Shown here piece by piece: positions 1 through 7,797 of a stretch of 64,000 nucleotides of DNA. This stretch comes from JADGNF01 sp964582085 (GTDB taxonomy: Archaea; Thermoproteota; Bathyarchaeia; Bathyarchaeales; Bathycorpusculaceae). Every line of letters begins with the position of its first letter. The stretch's first letter is position 1. The notes beneath the pieces were generated by a model that was given only the letters and a program-made list of their open reading frames with translations, ran no database searches and had not been told where the DNA came from. The stretch is taken from NCBI GenBank assembly GCA_964582085.1, contig CAZOPV010000025.1, positions 1 to 64,000 of the forward strand. Direction: 5' to 3'. Made by a program: the position numbers and the translations under genes.

Positions 1-184
1 CTATTAGTCCTATTTGTTGGAGTTTGGGAATGCTGCGGTAGATTTCTTCTCTGCCAATTGATGAGCTTTTGGCTATTTGGTTTACTGTAGATACGCCTTT
101 TTGGTGCAGGGTGAGGTATATTTTTGCTTGGTTTTGGGTTAGGCCAAGTTGCATTAAAACAGTTATGTAGGTGTCCCACTCCAA
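1..184 (-). CDS. TrmB-like transcriptional regulator, N-terminal part (cut by window edge)
   Basis: Reading the minus strand from about 184 to the left edge gives an open frame containing LGLTQNQAKIYLTLHQKG followed by a helix-turn-helix-like stretch with IAKSSSIGREEIYRSI. This matches the winged-helix domain at the start of TrmB-family archaeal regulators, which control sugar uptake and other metabolism. A TGA lies just upstream of a TTG at 182-184; the alternative start is the ATG at 152-154. The rest of the protein is outside the window, so its ligand domain is unknown. An insertion sequence begins about 30 bases upstream of the TTG, where its promoter would be expected. Confidence 0.6.
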   Translation of the reverse strand, partial: MEWDTYITVLMQLGLTQNQAKIYLTLHQKGVSTVNQIAKSSSIGREEIYRSIPKLQQIGLI

Positions 185-206
185 TTTTCACACCCATGTT
201 TTTTGT

Positions 207-231
207 ATTTATTTAGGGGTGTGCATAATTT
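207..231. repeat. Left end of the IS: target duplication plus inverted repeat
   Basis: ATTTATT (207-213) is followed directly by the left inverted repeat TAGGGGTGTGCATAATTT (214-231). Confidence 0.8.
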
Positions 232-1239
232 TAAATCTAGTTAGCGCCCTTTTGACATTATGGAAGCCTGTGAAGTCGTCAGGCTACTCGTCAACAAAGC
301 AATAGTTCCAGCCGAGCCTAAAAGACGTGGCAATCCTGGTTATGGGAGAGTCAAAGCACTCAGAGTCCTAGTCTACGCTAGGCAGAAAGGATTGGACAAT
401 GACACACGGATAGTTGAACATCTAAAGAAACACCCGTGGATAGCTAAAACGCTTGGATTAGAAGCAGTGCCAGACAGAACTACTGTTGGCAGATGGTGGA
501 GACGCTACCTAAACCTTCTAGAAGAGGTTTTCGTAAAGATAGCAAACATACTTCAGCTCGCTATTCCAACAACGATTGCAGTTGTAGATTCAACGCCGCT
601 AGTTGATCTCTACGATATGGAAGCACAATGGGGCCACACAAGCAGGGGAAAGTTCAGAGGTTTTAAGCTTTATGCCGCCGTTAACCAGCTTGGTTTGCCA
701 CTGCGAGCAGTGGTTACGCCCGGTAACAGGTTTGATGGACCGTTTCTTCCAAAGCTGGTAGAGGATTTAGAGGCTGATTACGTGTTGGCTGATGGAGCTT
801 ACCACCAAAGGCGAATTTCAAAGCTGTCAGAGCAATAAACGCTAAGCCGGTAATTGCTGATAACCCTCGCAGGAAAGGGAAACGCTGCAAGATTGAGATG
901 GATGTGCTTTTGAAGACTAAGCGTTATGTGGTCGAGCAATTCAATGGGCTTATCAAGGATAATGTGCTGGATGAATGCTGGCTTTGGCCAAGAGGACTGG
1001 TTAAGAAAACGTCGATTGTTTTGGCTGGGCTCATTAGTTTGGATGCTAATGCTGTAGACGCGTTGATTGAAGGTGAAGAAAGCCTGCGAACCGTGAGTAA
1101 GTACTGGGATTAACGCAGATAAGTTGAATGGTAGTGTTCAAGCAGTTGGAAATCTTGGCGATTCCCTGATTAACCCCAGTACCCGCTCACTAACTCATTT
1201 AGCGGACAAACTATAAAAAACAAATTGTGCACACCTCTA
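214..1239 (+). mobile_element. Complete insertion sequence, about 1.03 kb, DDE transposase
   Basis: The element is bounded by 18-bp imperfect terminal inverted repeats (214-231 and 1222-1239, 16 of 18 positions matching). It is flanked by a perfect 7-bp direct repeat, ATTTATT, at 207-213 and 1240-1246, as expected for a target-site duplication. It carries one transposase reading frame broken by a frameshift. The size, single gene and D-D-E layout fit the IS4/IS5-type superfamily; the exact family cannot be assigned from the sequence alone. Intact ends and duplication suggest a fairly recent insertion. It could no longer move itself if the frameshift is real. Confidence 0.85.
260..1113 (+). 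pseudogene. Transposase, DDE type, interrupted by a frameshift
   Basis: The gene is read in two frames. The first part (260-838) contains the catalytic Asp in AVVDST (about residue 110) and a second in LADGAY (about residue 178). The second part, open well upstream of the ATG at 898, carries the expected glutamate in RYVVEQFNGLI. Just before the first frame ends, the other frame already reads NFKAVRAINAKPVIADNPRR, so the two frames join into one transposase with a shift of one base near 803-820. I see no canonical minus-one slippery heptamer at the junction, so decay or a sequence error is likelier than programmed frameshifting. Both halves lie inside the inverted repeats. Confidence 0.8.
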
Positions 1240-1246
1240 ATTTATT
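1222..1246. repeat. Right end of the IS: inverted repeat plus target duplication
   Basis: AAATTGTGCACACCTCTA (1222-1239) is the reverse complement of the left end at 16 of 18 positions. It is followed directly by the second copy of ATTTATT (1240-1246). Confidence 0.8.
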
Positions 1247-1363
1247 GATTAGGTCTTTTGTAGTTATAGTTTTTTGGGTTTTGGCTATTTGATGGTGGAT
1301 GCTATAGCTACAAATTATTATAAAGCACTTTTGATAATTACCTGCGTTAATAGGAGATTAGGC

Positions 1364-4216
1364 ATGAAAACTTTGGGAAATGAAATAAAGAATAAGTTAA
1401 ATAGAGCCTTGGCAAAAAATTGCAGAGGCACACAAAAACTCAGTTGGAACCCAAAAAAGCTTGTCGCTATGACCTTTACTTTAATTTTAATCCTGCCGAG
1501 CTTAGCTTTTTTTAATTTAACCCCAACCGCAACAGCTGTTACTTCAAACGATCTGTTAAAATATGAATGGCCAATGATGGGGGCAGATCCTCAAAATAGT
1601 TATTATAATCCTGGACCAGCACCAAATACCCCCAACATTTTATGGAAAAGAACAATAACGGGCATAGGATCGGATATAGTTGCATTCAATGGCATGGTTT
1701 TTGTAAGAGATAACAGAGGGATGCTATATGCATTAGATGGGTTTACCGGTGATACTGTTTGGAAGATTGCATTGCCAGGTTCTGTAATAAAAATTGATGA
1801 AACATATATGATGGTAGGCACAGCATGCGTTAAAATAGCCGATGGAACACTCGTTTGGACTGCCCCACCTGGATTTGGCTTTGGCGCATTTTTCTCCGGA
1901 ACAACTTATGTACCAGAGCTAAAACTTTTTGTTGCCAATGGTTTTCGAGGGGGCCCAATATCAGTTTGGAGCTTACCCGATTCATCAAAAGTTCCATTTA
2001 AGATATGGGAATCTTCATATTATTATGGCCTTCCATCAATAACAGTCTATGGAGAGGGAAGATTGTTTGTAGGAACCCTTGACAATTTTATTGTAGCCCA
2101 CGACATCAAAACAGGCGAAATACTTTGGACTCAACAAGCCACAGTCATGTCACATTATGGAATGAGTTACATTGACGGAAAGGTGGTCTTTGGCGGACTT
2201 GACAACAAAATGCACGCTTGGGATGCTAAAACAGGAGAACTGCTCTGGACTTATGACCCTGGGACTTGGTATGGACAATGGGCAGTAGCAACAGGTGCAG
2301 CATATGGCATGGTCTTTGAGCACAACCAAGATACATATGTTTATGCTGTAAACGCCAGCAACGGTCAATTAGTATGGCGCGCCAAAGGTCCAGGTATAGG
2401 CTACTCCAACAAGCTTTCTATTGCAGACGGTAAAGTCTACGTACAAATGGGTGAAAACCAGTATCGTGACTTTGACAGGGGAGAATTTGGTTATTCAGAG
2501 TTTAACTGTTATGATGCTTTCACTGGAGACCTTTTGTGGTCTATTCCAATAGAAAATAATGCACCCTCCAACTGGCAAGCTATTGCATACGGCAATCTCT
2601 ATATTATTCCAACAAGGACTCAAGGTATTGAGGGCGTATGGGGAGGAAGAACAACTCTGAACGAAATTTGGTGTATCAGCGATAAAGGTGCAGATTATTC
2701 GATGTTTCTTGGAAATCCAGAACACACCGCTTTTGGTTATGGTCCGACAAATCTTGAGCTTAAATGGGCGTTTAGAGCCAATGCATCTTTGGTCTCGTCC
2801 CCAACTTTGGTTGATGGGGTCGTATACTTTGGGTCAATGGACGGATATATTTTTGCTGTCGATGCTATTAGTGGTGACAAACTTTGGTCTTTTAAAACTG
2901 ATTATATGGTAAAGTCATCCGTCGCTGTAGTTGCTGGCAAGGTCTACACTGGATCTGACGATGGCAAAATCTACTGTTTAGATGCAAAAACAGGTACTAA
3001 AGTTTGGGAAGTAAATGCAGGAGGTATAAAATACAACGATTTTAGTATCTCTATTACTTCAGCGACATTTGGTGCTACAATCGAACCACGAAGCTCCCCT
3101 GTTGTTTTTAAAAACAGAGTCTATGTTGGTTCACTTGATGGAAATCTCTACTGCATAAATGCAGATACTGGCACTGTTATATGGAAAGTGCAGACTGGCG
3201 GATCAATTCATGCAACACCAACAATATTTGAAAACGCAATTTACATTCCATCTTGTACTCCAAGCCCAAATGGTCATTTCTATAAGCTTGATCTCAATGG
3301 CAATATCGTCTGGAATCTTACAATTCCTTATGTTCTAAACCGAACTCTTGGAGCTGGATTTTATTTGCTCGCTACGCCTACTGTCGCACCTGATCTGGGA
3401 TTGGTCTTCTTAAGGAATGGTTTATATTTGAATTATGCAATAAACGCTTCCTCTGGAGAAATTGTATGGACCTACAGAGGTCGATATAACCCAGGTACCC
3501 CAGCTCAGTCAGGAGGAGTAACTCAAAAAGTTGCAATGCTCTATACAAATGGACTTGTAATTTTCAATGATTTCTATGGTATCGTAGCGCTAAACGCTAA
3601 AACTGGGCAAGAAGTTTGGTACACATGGTTATCGCGTGAAAATCTCGGTGGCGGCTTATCTCAATCTTATGGAAGAGTCTACACAACCACTGTGATAGGA
3701 ACAATCTATGTTTTAGATATGTTTACTGGCAAGAAACTCTTTTCTTACGATCTAGGAAACAGTGATATTAAGTCGGTTCCAACACCCTACAATGGCTATT
3801 TATTTGTTACAGCGAGTGACTGGAACCTTTATTGCTTTACAGAAGCACCAAAAGCAGCACCACCCACGCCTGAACCTATTCCAGAGCCATTAACAGCTGA
3901 TGCAATAGCTCAAAAAGTAATCGATAAACTACCAGCATATCCAAACTGCCCATCAGCAGACGAAATCACCCAAAAGTTACTCTCCAGTTTACCAAGCTAT
4001 CCAACGGGAGCGTCGGCTGAAGAAGTTGCCCAAAGAGTATTAGCAAATCTGCCAAGCCATCCAACTGCTGAACAAATAGCCCATGAAATACGGAATCAAC
4101 TCAAGCTAGAGCAGCAAGTAGAATTTTCAAACCCCATGATTGTTATCATAGTGGCCGTGGCCGTTGCCATAATAATTGGCATCGCAAACCTCAACATGGT
4201 AAGAAAACGCAAATAA
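1364..4216 (+). CDS. Secreted, membrane-anchored PQQ-type beta-propeller protein
   Basis: About 950 residues. The ATG at 1364 is chosen because AGGAG lies 7 bases upstream and a TATA-like AATTATTATAAAG lies near 1313-1325; the frame is open further upstream but without such support. A hydrophobic segment (about residues 32-55) forms a signal peptide or anchor. It is followed by many repeats of the type 'xxALDAxTGxxxW' with GxVYxGSxDGxxYC, the hallmark of PQQ-like (PQQ/YncE/BamB) propeller blades, probably two propellers. A proline-rich hinge, three short repeats (TADxIAQKVxxxLPxYP type) and a C-terminal membrane helix with a basic tail follow. Likely displayed at the cell surface. Such propellers mostly bind proteins or cell-wall material; no enzyme activity can be claimed. 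Confidence 0.85.
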   Translation: MKTLGNEIKNKLNRALAKNCRGTQKLSWNPKKLVAMTFTLILILPSLAFFNLTPTATAVTSNDLLKYEWPMMGADPQNSYYNPGPAPNTPNILWKRTITGIGSDIVAFNGMVFVRDNRGMLYALDGFTGDTVWKIALPGSVIKIDETYMMVGTACVKIADGTLVWTAPPGFGFGAFFSGTTYVPELKLFVANGFRGGPISVWSLPDSSKVPFKIWESSYYYGLPSITVYGEGRLFVGTLDNFIVAHDIKTGEILWTQQATVMSHYGMSYIDGKVVFGGLDNKMHAWDAKTGELLWTYDPGTWYGQWAVATGAAYGMVFEHNQDTYVYAVNASNGQLVWRAKGPGIGYSNKLSIADGKVYVQMGENQYRDFDRGEFGYSEFNCYDAFTGDLLWSIPIENNAPSNWQAIAYGNLYIIPTRTQGIEGVWGGRTTLNEIWCISDKGADYSMFLGNPEHTAFGYGPTNLELKWAFRANASLVSSPTLVDGVVYFGSMDGYIFAVDAISGDKLWSFKTDYMVKSSVAVVAGKVYTGSDDGKIYCLDAKTGTKVWEVNAGGIKYNDFSISITSATFGATIEPRSSPVVFKNRVYVGSLDGNLYCINADTGTVIWKVQTGGSIHATPTIFENAIYIPSCTPSPNGHFYKLDLNGNIVWNLTIPYVLNRTLGAGFYLLATPTVAPDLGLVFLRNGLYLNYAINASSGEIVWTYRGRYNPGTPAQSGGVTQKVAMLYTNGLVIFNDFYGIVALNAKTGQEVWYTWLSRENLGGGLSQSYGRVYTTTVIGTIYVLDMFTGKKLFSYDLGNSDIKSVPTPYNGYLFVTASDWNLYCFTEAPKAAPPTPEPIPEPLTADAIAQKVIDKLPAYPNCPSADEITQKLLSSLPSYPTGASAEEVAQRVLANLPSHPTAEQIAHEIRNQLKLEQQVEFSNPMIVIIVAVAVAIIIGIANLNMVRKRK

Positions 4217-4226
4217 ACAAAAACAA

Positions 4227-4247
4227 TTTTCTTCCTTTCTTTTTTTT
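4227..4247 (+). terminator. Poly-T terminator after the propeller gene
   Basis: A T-rich run ending in eight Ts follows the stop codon at 4216 by about 10 bases, typical of archaeal intrinsic termination. Confidence 0.55.
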
Positions 4248-4403
4248 GTGAAAGAAATGCATTGGCAAAATGAGGGCTGAGTGGGCTTTGGCGGTTCCAT
4301 TTAAGGTGGTAGTTTAGGGTTTTTGTTCTCTCTCCGAAATCTCTCCAAGAATCCTTTCCAGCCGACCAGAGCCCCAGCAAACACGTTGGTGAAAAAGAAA
4401 CTT

Positions 4404-5687
4404 TTATGGGTAGAATCGCCGTGTGGTTCTCGGGAACGGTATGGCGTCTATTATGTTTTCTAAGTCCAGCATCCATGTTAGTAAGCGCTCTATGCCCATT
4501 CCAAAGCCTACGTGGGGTACGGTACCGTACCTTCGCAAATCCAAGTACCACTCATAGTCTTCAGGGTTCAGACCTTGCTCTTTCATCCGCTCAATAAGTC
4601 TATCTTTGTCGTCCTCCCTTTGCCCCCCTGTGGAGATTTCGCCAATTTTAGGAACCATCATATCTACCGACAACGCCACTTCAGGGCGATTGCGGTAAGT
4701 CTTACAATAAAACGCCTTGATCGCGGTAGGGTAATCATAAACAAAGAAAGGTCTCCCAAATTCTTCTGCAAGAGCTTTTTCATCTTCATAGCCTAAGTCG
4801 TCGCCCCACTTCAACTCTGGGTTTTTAACCTTAAGCCGTTCAACGGCCTCAGAGTAGGTTATCCTTGGAAACGGTGCTTTAACTTGAGCCAGTTTGTTAA
4901 TGTCTGCGCCGAGTTCAGAGAATTCTTTTTGGCAGTTCTGGGCAACTTTTTGGCACATATGCTCCATGATGCCCTCCTCAAAATCCATTAGATTATTTAT
5001 GTCGGCAAATGGCCACTCGCCTTCCATATGCCAATACTCTGTCAGATGCCTGATGGTGCGACTTTTCTCTGCGCGGAAGGAAGGCGCGATGCAATAAACT
5101 TTCTCTAAAGAGTAAATTAGAATTTCGAGGTAAAGCTGGCTACTCTGGGTTAGATAGAGATTCTGGTCAAAATACTTCAATCCAAAAAGGGTACTTCCAC
5201 CTTCAACTGCGGCGCTTATGAACATCGGTGGAGAAATCTCTATGAATTTTTCTTTTTCGAAGTATTCACGGGCGTACTCTAAAACTTTTGCGCGAACTTT
5301 CATAACTAAGTTCATTTTGCGGCTCCGGAGCCACAAGTGCCGCATATCACGGATGAACTCTTCACTCTTGTCTTTAGTTATGGGAAAAAGCTCAGCTAAG
5401 CCAATAATTGCCACGTTTTCGGCTGCAATTTCGTAGCCACCAGGTGCCCGTTTATCCTGTTTTGCTGTGCCTTCCAATGTAAGAGAGGATTCTATGGTTA
5501 CTTTTTTAGCTTCACTCCATGCCGCGCTGTCTTTCTTTACAGTGCATTGGATGACCCCTGTGGAGTCTCGAACCAAAAGAAAGATGAGTTCTTTTCCTTC
5601 ACGTTTGCGATAAACCCAACCTCTTATGGTAACTTTTTGGTTTTCGCATTTTCCATCCAATATTTCGTGGATTTTTACTAGAGCCAT
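4404..5687 (-). CDS. asnS: Asparaginyl-tRNA synthetase (AsnRS)
   Basis: 427 residues, the normal length for archaeal AsnRS. An N-terminal OB-fold anticodon-binding domain (about 1-100, with VTIRGWVYRKREGKE) precedes a class II catalytic core: motif 1 around EISPPMFISAAVEGGSTLFG, motif 2 FRAEKSRTIRHLTEYWHME, and motif 3 GFGMGIERLLTWML near the C-terminus. The FRAEKSRT form of motif 2 and the end IDAIPFPRTTRRFYP favour AsnRS over the closely related AspRS. The enzyme charges tRNA-Asn with asparagine in the cytoplasm. The ATG sits alone downstream of a hairpin-containing gap, so it probably has its own promoter. Confidence 0.9.
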   Translation of the reverse strand: MALVKIHEILDGKCENQKVTIRGWVYRKREGKELIFLLVRDSTGVIQCTVKKDSAAWSEAKKVTIESSLTLEGTAKQDKRAPGGYEIAAENVAIIGLAELFPITKDKSEEFIRDMRHLWLRSRKMNLVMKVRAKVLEYAREYFEKEKFIEISPPMFISAAVEGGSTLFGLKYFDQNLYLTQSSQLYLEILIYSLEKVYCIAPSFRAEKSRTIRHLTEYWHMEGEWPFADINNLMDFEEGIMEHMCQKVAQNCQKEFSELGADINKLAQVKAPFPRITYSEAVERLKVKNPELKWGDDLGYEDEKALAEEFGRPFFVYDYPTAIKAFYCKTYRNRPEVALSVDMMVPKIGEISTGGQREDDKDRLIERMKEQGLNPEDYEWYLDLRRYGTVPHVGFGMGIERLLTWMLDLENIIDAIPFPRTTRRFYP

Positions 5688-5773
5688 TAGCTATCAACCG
5701 TTTCGGACTAACTACTGATTTCAAACCTAAAATGCCTATCTCTTTTTGTTCCTAAAAAGTTCATTACAGCAAC

Positions 5774-5804
5774 CCCACCTTTTAAAGTAGAAAAAATGGG
5801 TGGG
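5774..5804 (-). terminator. Hairpin between the RAM-domain gene and asnS
   Basis: CCCACC (5774-5779) and GGTGGG (5799-5804) form a 6-bp stem, with A/T-rich sequence inside that can add pairs. It lies after the stop of the upstream minus-strand gene and before asnS. It may end transcription or be an operator; the role is inferred. Confidence 0.35.
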
Positions 5805-5850
5805 AAACATTGGCTACTGACATTGAGACAGGCGCAGATAGTTGTAAGGG

Positions 5851-6375
5851 TTACCAGTCAGGCAGAACTTTTATCGGCGAAACAACAGACGTAATTGAGC
5901 TTTCTAAACCATCAATCTGTTGAATCAGCAAGACCGAAGTTTCCAAATCGTCATAGTCTTCTGCCTTCACAGAGCAAATTATATCATAAGGTCCCAGCAC
6001 GCTGTCCGCAGACAAAACTTCAGGTATGCTGAGCAGTTTGATTCTCACGTCTTCTACATTTTGCGGTTTTGTGTTCAAAAACAGGAACGCAAAAGGTCTC
6101 TCCGAACATACAGGACTCTCAACGGCCACAATAAGACTCATTGTTTTAGTGATCAAATTTTCGTCTGCCCCTATCATCCGAATAGGGTTAACCCATTTTT
6201 CTACAAATTCCTCAACCGTTGTCAAATTTTGAAAACGCACCAATATATCCACTGGACCAAAGAGTAGAAACACGTTTTGCTGGTCAATGTTAAGGCTGAA
6301 AAGCAGCTTTTTCAGTACCTCATTGTAGGCGCCTGCCTTACACGTTAAACCCATGTACGCTTTCACTTTTGGCAC
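5851..6375 (-). CDS. Tandem Lrp/AsnC ligand-binding (RAM) domain protein without HTH
   Basis: 174 residues, which read as two consecutive RAM-type alpha/beta domains: about 1-80 (VKAYMGLTCKAGAYNEVLKKLL...NVFLLFGPVDILVRF) and about 90-165 (FAFLFLNTKPQNVEDVRIKLL...VLGPYDIICSVKAEDYDDL). RAM domains bind amino acids and oligomerise in Lrp/AsnC regulators. No DNA-binding helix-turn-helix is present, so this protein would have to act through partner regulators or as a small-molecule sensor. The single ATG start is supported by the beta-strand that begins at residue 3. Family assignment is fairly sure; function is inferred. Confidence 0.7.
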   Translation of the reverse strand: MPKVKAYMGLTCKAGAYNEVLKKLLFSLNIDQQNVFLLFGPVDILVRFQNLTTVEEFVEKWVNPIRMIGADENLITKTMSLIVAVESPVCSERPFAFLFLNTKPQNVEDVRIKLLSIPEVLSADSVLGPYDIICSVKAEDYDDLETSVLLIQQIDGLESSITSVVSPIKVLPDW

Positions 6376-6434
6376 CCCACCTATAATTAGAGTGCACCTT
6401 TGCTAAAACGTTTACCTTCATTTACATATTGAAC

Positions 6435-7697
6435 CTAAATTTCTTTGGTCTTTGGCTCAGAAATTTTGAGTGCTACAAGCAACCCAAAGGGCACTGCAGA
6501 GCAGGATAGTAAAACGAACGGTAGCCACGGAGCCAAGTACTCGTATAAGAACCCTACCAATAAGTAAACGAGTGCTTGCGCCACATACAAAAAGAACTGT
6601 AAGAACCCTACTGCTTTACCGCGTAACTCTCGTGGAATTAAATCACCCAGCAAAACTTGACTACTGTTTACACGGAGTAAATTACCCAAACCAAACAGGA
6701 AAAATGCAACAAGCATCAAATAGAAGTCCGCGGCAACCACGAACACAAGCATCGACGGAATATACAGTATATATCCCAAAATGAGGAATTGTTTTCGCCC
6801 CACAGAATCCATTTTGAACCCCGATAAAATTGAAGGTACGGCTATGCTAATATACATCAAAGCAATGACCCAAGCGTATGTGGCGCAACTGATTTTCAAA
6901 ACATCCGTAGCGTATACAACAAAATAAATGTGGCATCCAGCCACTAAACTGTTTATACCTATCGTTGTTAAGAACAGGTAAAATGCTGACTTGGGAACTT
7001 TGCCCCATAACTGACAGCTTTCTTTTACCACTTTTGGGTATTCCCTGAAGGCCTGAAGAAGATGGGGGCGAACATTGTTGTCGTTAGAGAGAGTTTCCTT
7101 TAATTTTATGCGCATAAAAGCCGCTATTAAATAAGCCAAAAAAACCATGGCGTACGCTATCCTCATACCCATGTTAGACTGAGGTGCAATGTACTCGCCG
7201 TTTACCAGTACCAGCGACGCTGCAATCAGCGGTGCCGGTAAAGAAATTAAACTTACCAAAACCGACTGAAAATTAAAGCCTATACCCCGTTTATTTGGAT
7301 CTAAAGAATCTATCATCAAAGCCATCATGGCTGGCATATAGATGAGACACAAGTTTTGAAAAACCATGCCTAAGACTATGAATTCCCACGAAGGGGCAAA
7401 AATGAAAAACAAGTATCCTAAAGCTAAACCGAACGACATGGTGCCTATTAGCCATTTTCTGCCATGTTTATCAGCGAGGTAGCCGCCGGGAAACTGCACT
7501 AATGCAATTGCTAACGAGCCCATGAAGAACATAACTGAAAGCAAAAAAGGTGATGCTCCCAGATTCAAAAAGTATAGGCTGGAGTAAGTATCCGCGATGG
7601 GCTGGGTTGAATACATCAGAATCCACGTGAGAAGTAAAACTAAAAAGTTGCCTGAAAGGACCGCGTTGTTTCCACGTAGTCGTTCAGAAAGTCTCAT
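6435..7697 (-). CDS. MFS transporter
   Basis: 420 residues with about 12 hydrophobic segments. The Major Facilitator signature between helices 2 and 3 reads GGYLADKHGRKWLIG, and a related loop in the second half reads SGFKMDSVGRKQFLILG. A central cytoplasmic loop (about 200-225, with KETLSNDNNVRPHL) separates the two six-helix bundles. Proteins of this type move small solutes by proton symport or antiport; the substrate cannot be told from sequence. It stands between two unrelated minus-strand genes with its own upstream AT-rich region (7698-7797). Confidence 0.8.
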   Translation of the reverse strand: MRLSERLRGNNAVLSGNFLVLLLTWILMYSTQPIADTYSSLYFLNLGASPFLLSVMFFMGSLAIALVQFPGGYLADKHGRKWLIGTMSFGLALGYLFFIFAPSWEFIVLGMVFQNLCLIYMPAMMALMIDSLDPNKRGIGFNFQSVLVSLISLPAPLIAASLVLVNGEYIAPQSNMGMRIAYAMVFLAYLIAAFMRIKLKETLSNDNNVRPHLLQAFREYPKVVKESCQLWGKVPKSAFYLFLTTIGINSLVAGCHIYFVVYATDVLKISCATYAWVIALMYISIAVPSILSGFKMDSVGRKQFLILGYILYIPSMLVFVVAADFYLMLVAFFLFGLGNLLRVNSSQVLLGDLIPRELRGKAVGFLQFFLYVAQALVYLLVGFLYEYLAPWLPFVLLSCSAVPFGLLVALKISEPKTKEI

Positions 7698-7797
7698 TAC
7701 CCAGTTTTTTCTTAAACTCTTATATAAAGTGGAAGCAAAATAAACTTTAGTTCTCAGAAATGATTGATAAAAAAATAAAAAAGAAAATAGATACGGT

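Noticed and set aside
806..838. Programmed minus-one frameshifting in the transposase
   Set aside because: No X-XXY-YYZ slippery heptamer in the correct phase was found at the junction.
4096..4551. 151-codon minus-strand frame overlapping the ends of the propeller and AsnRS genes
   Set aside because: It overlaps two well-supported genes in other frames and its composition shows no domain; a chance frame.
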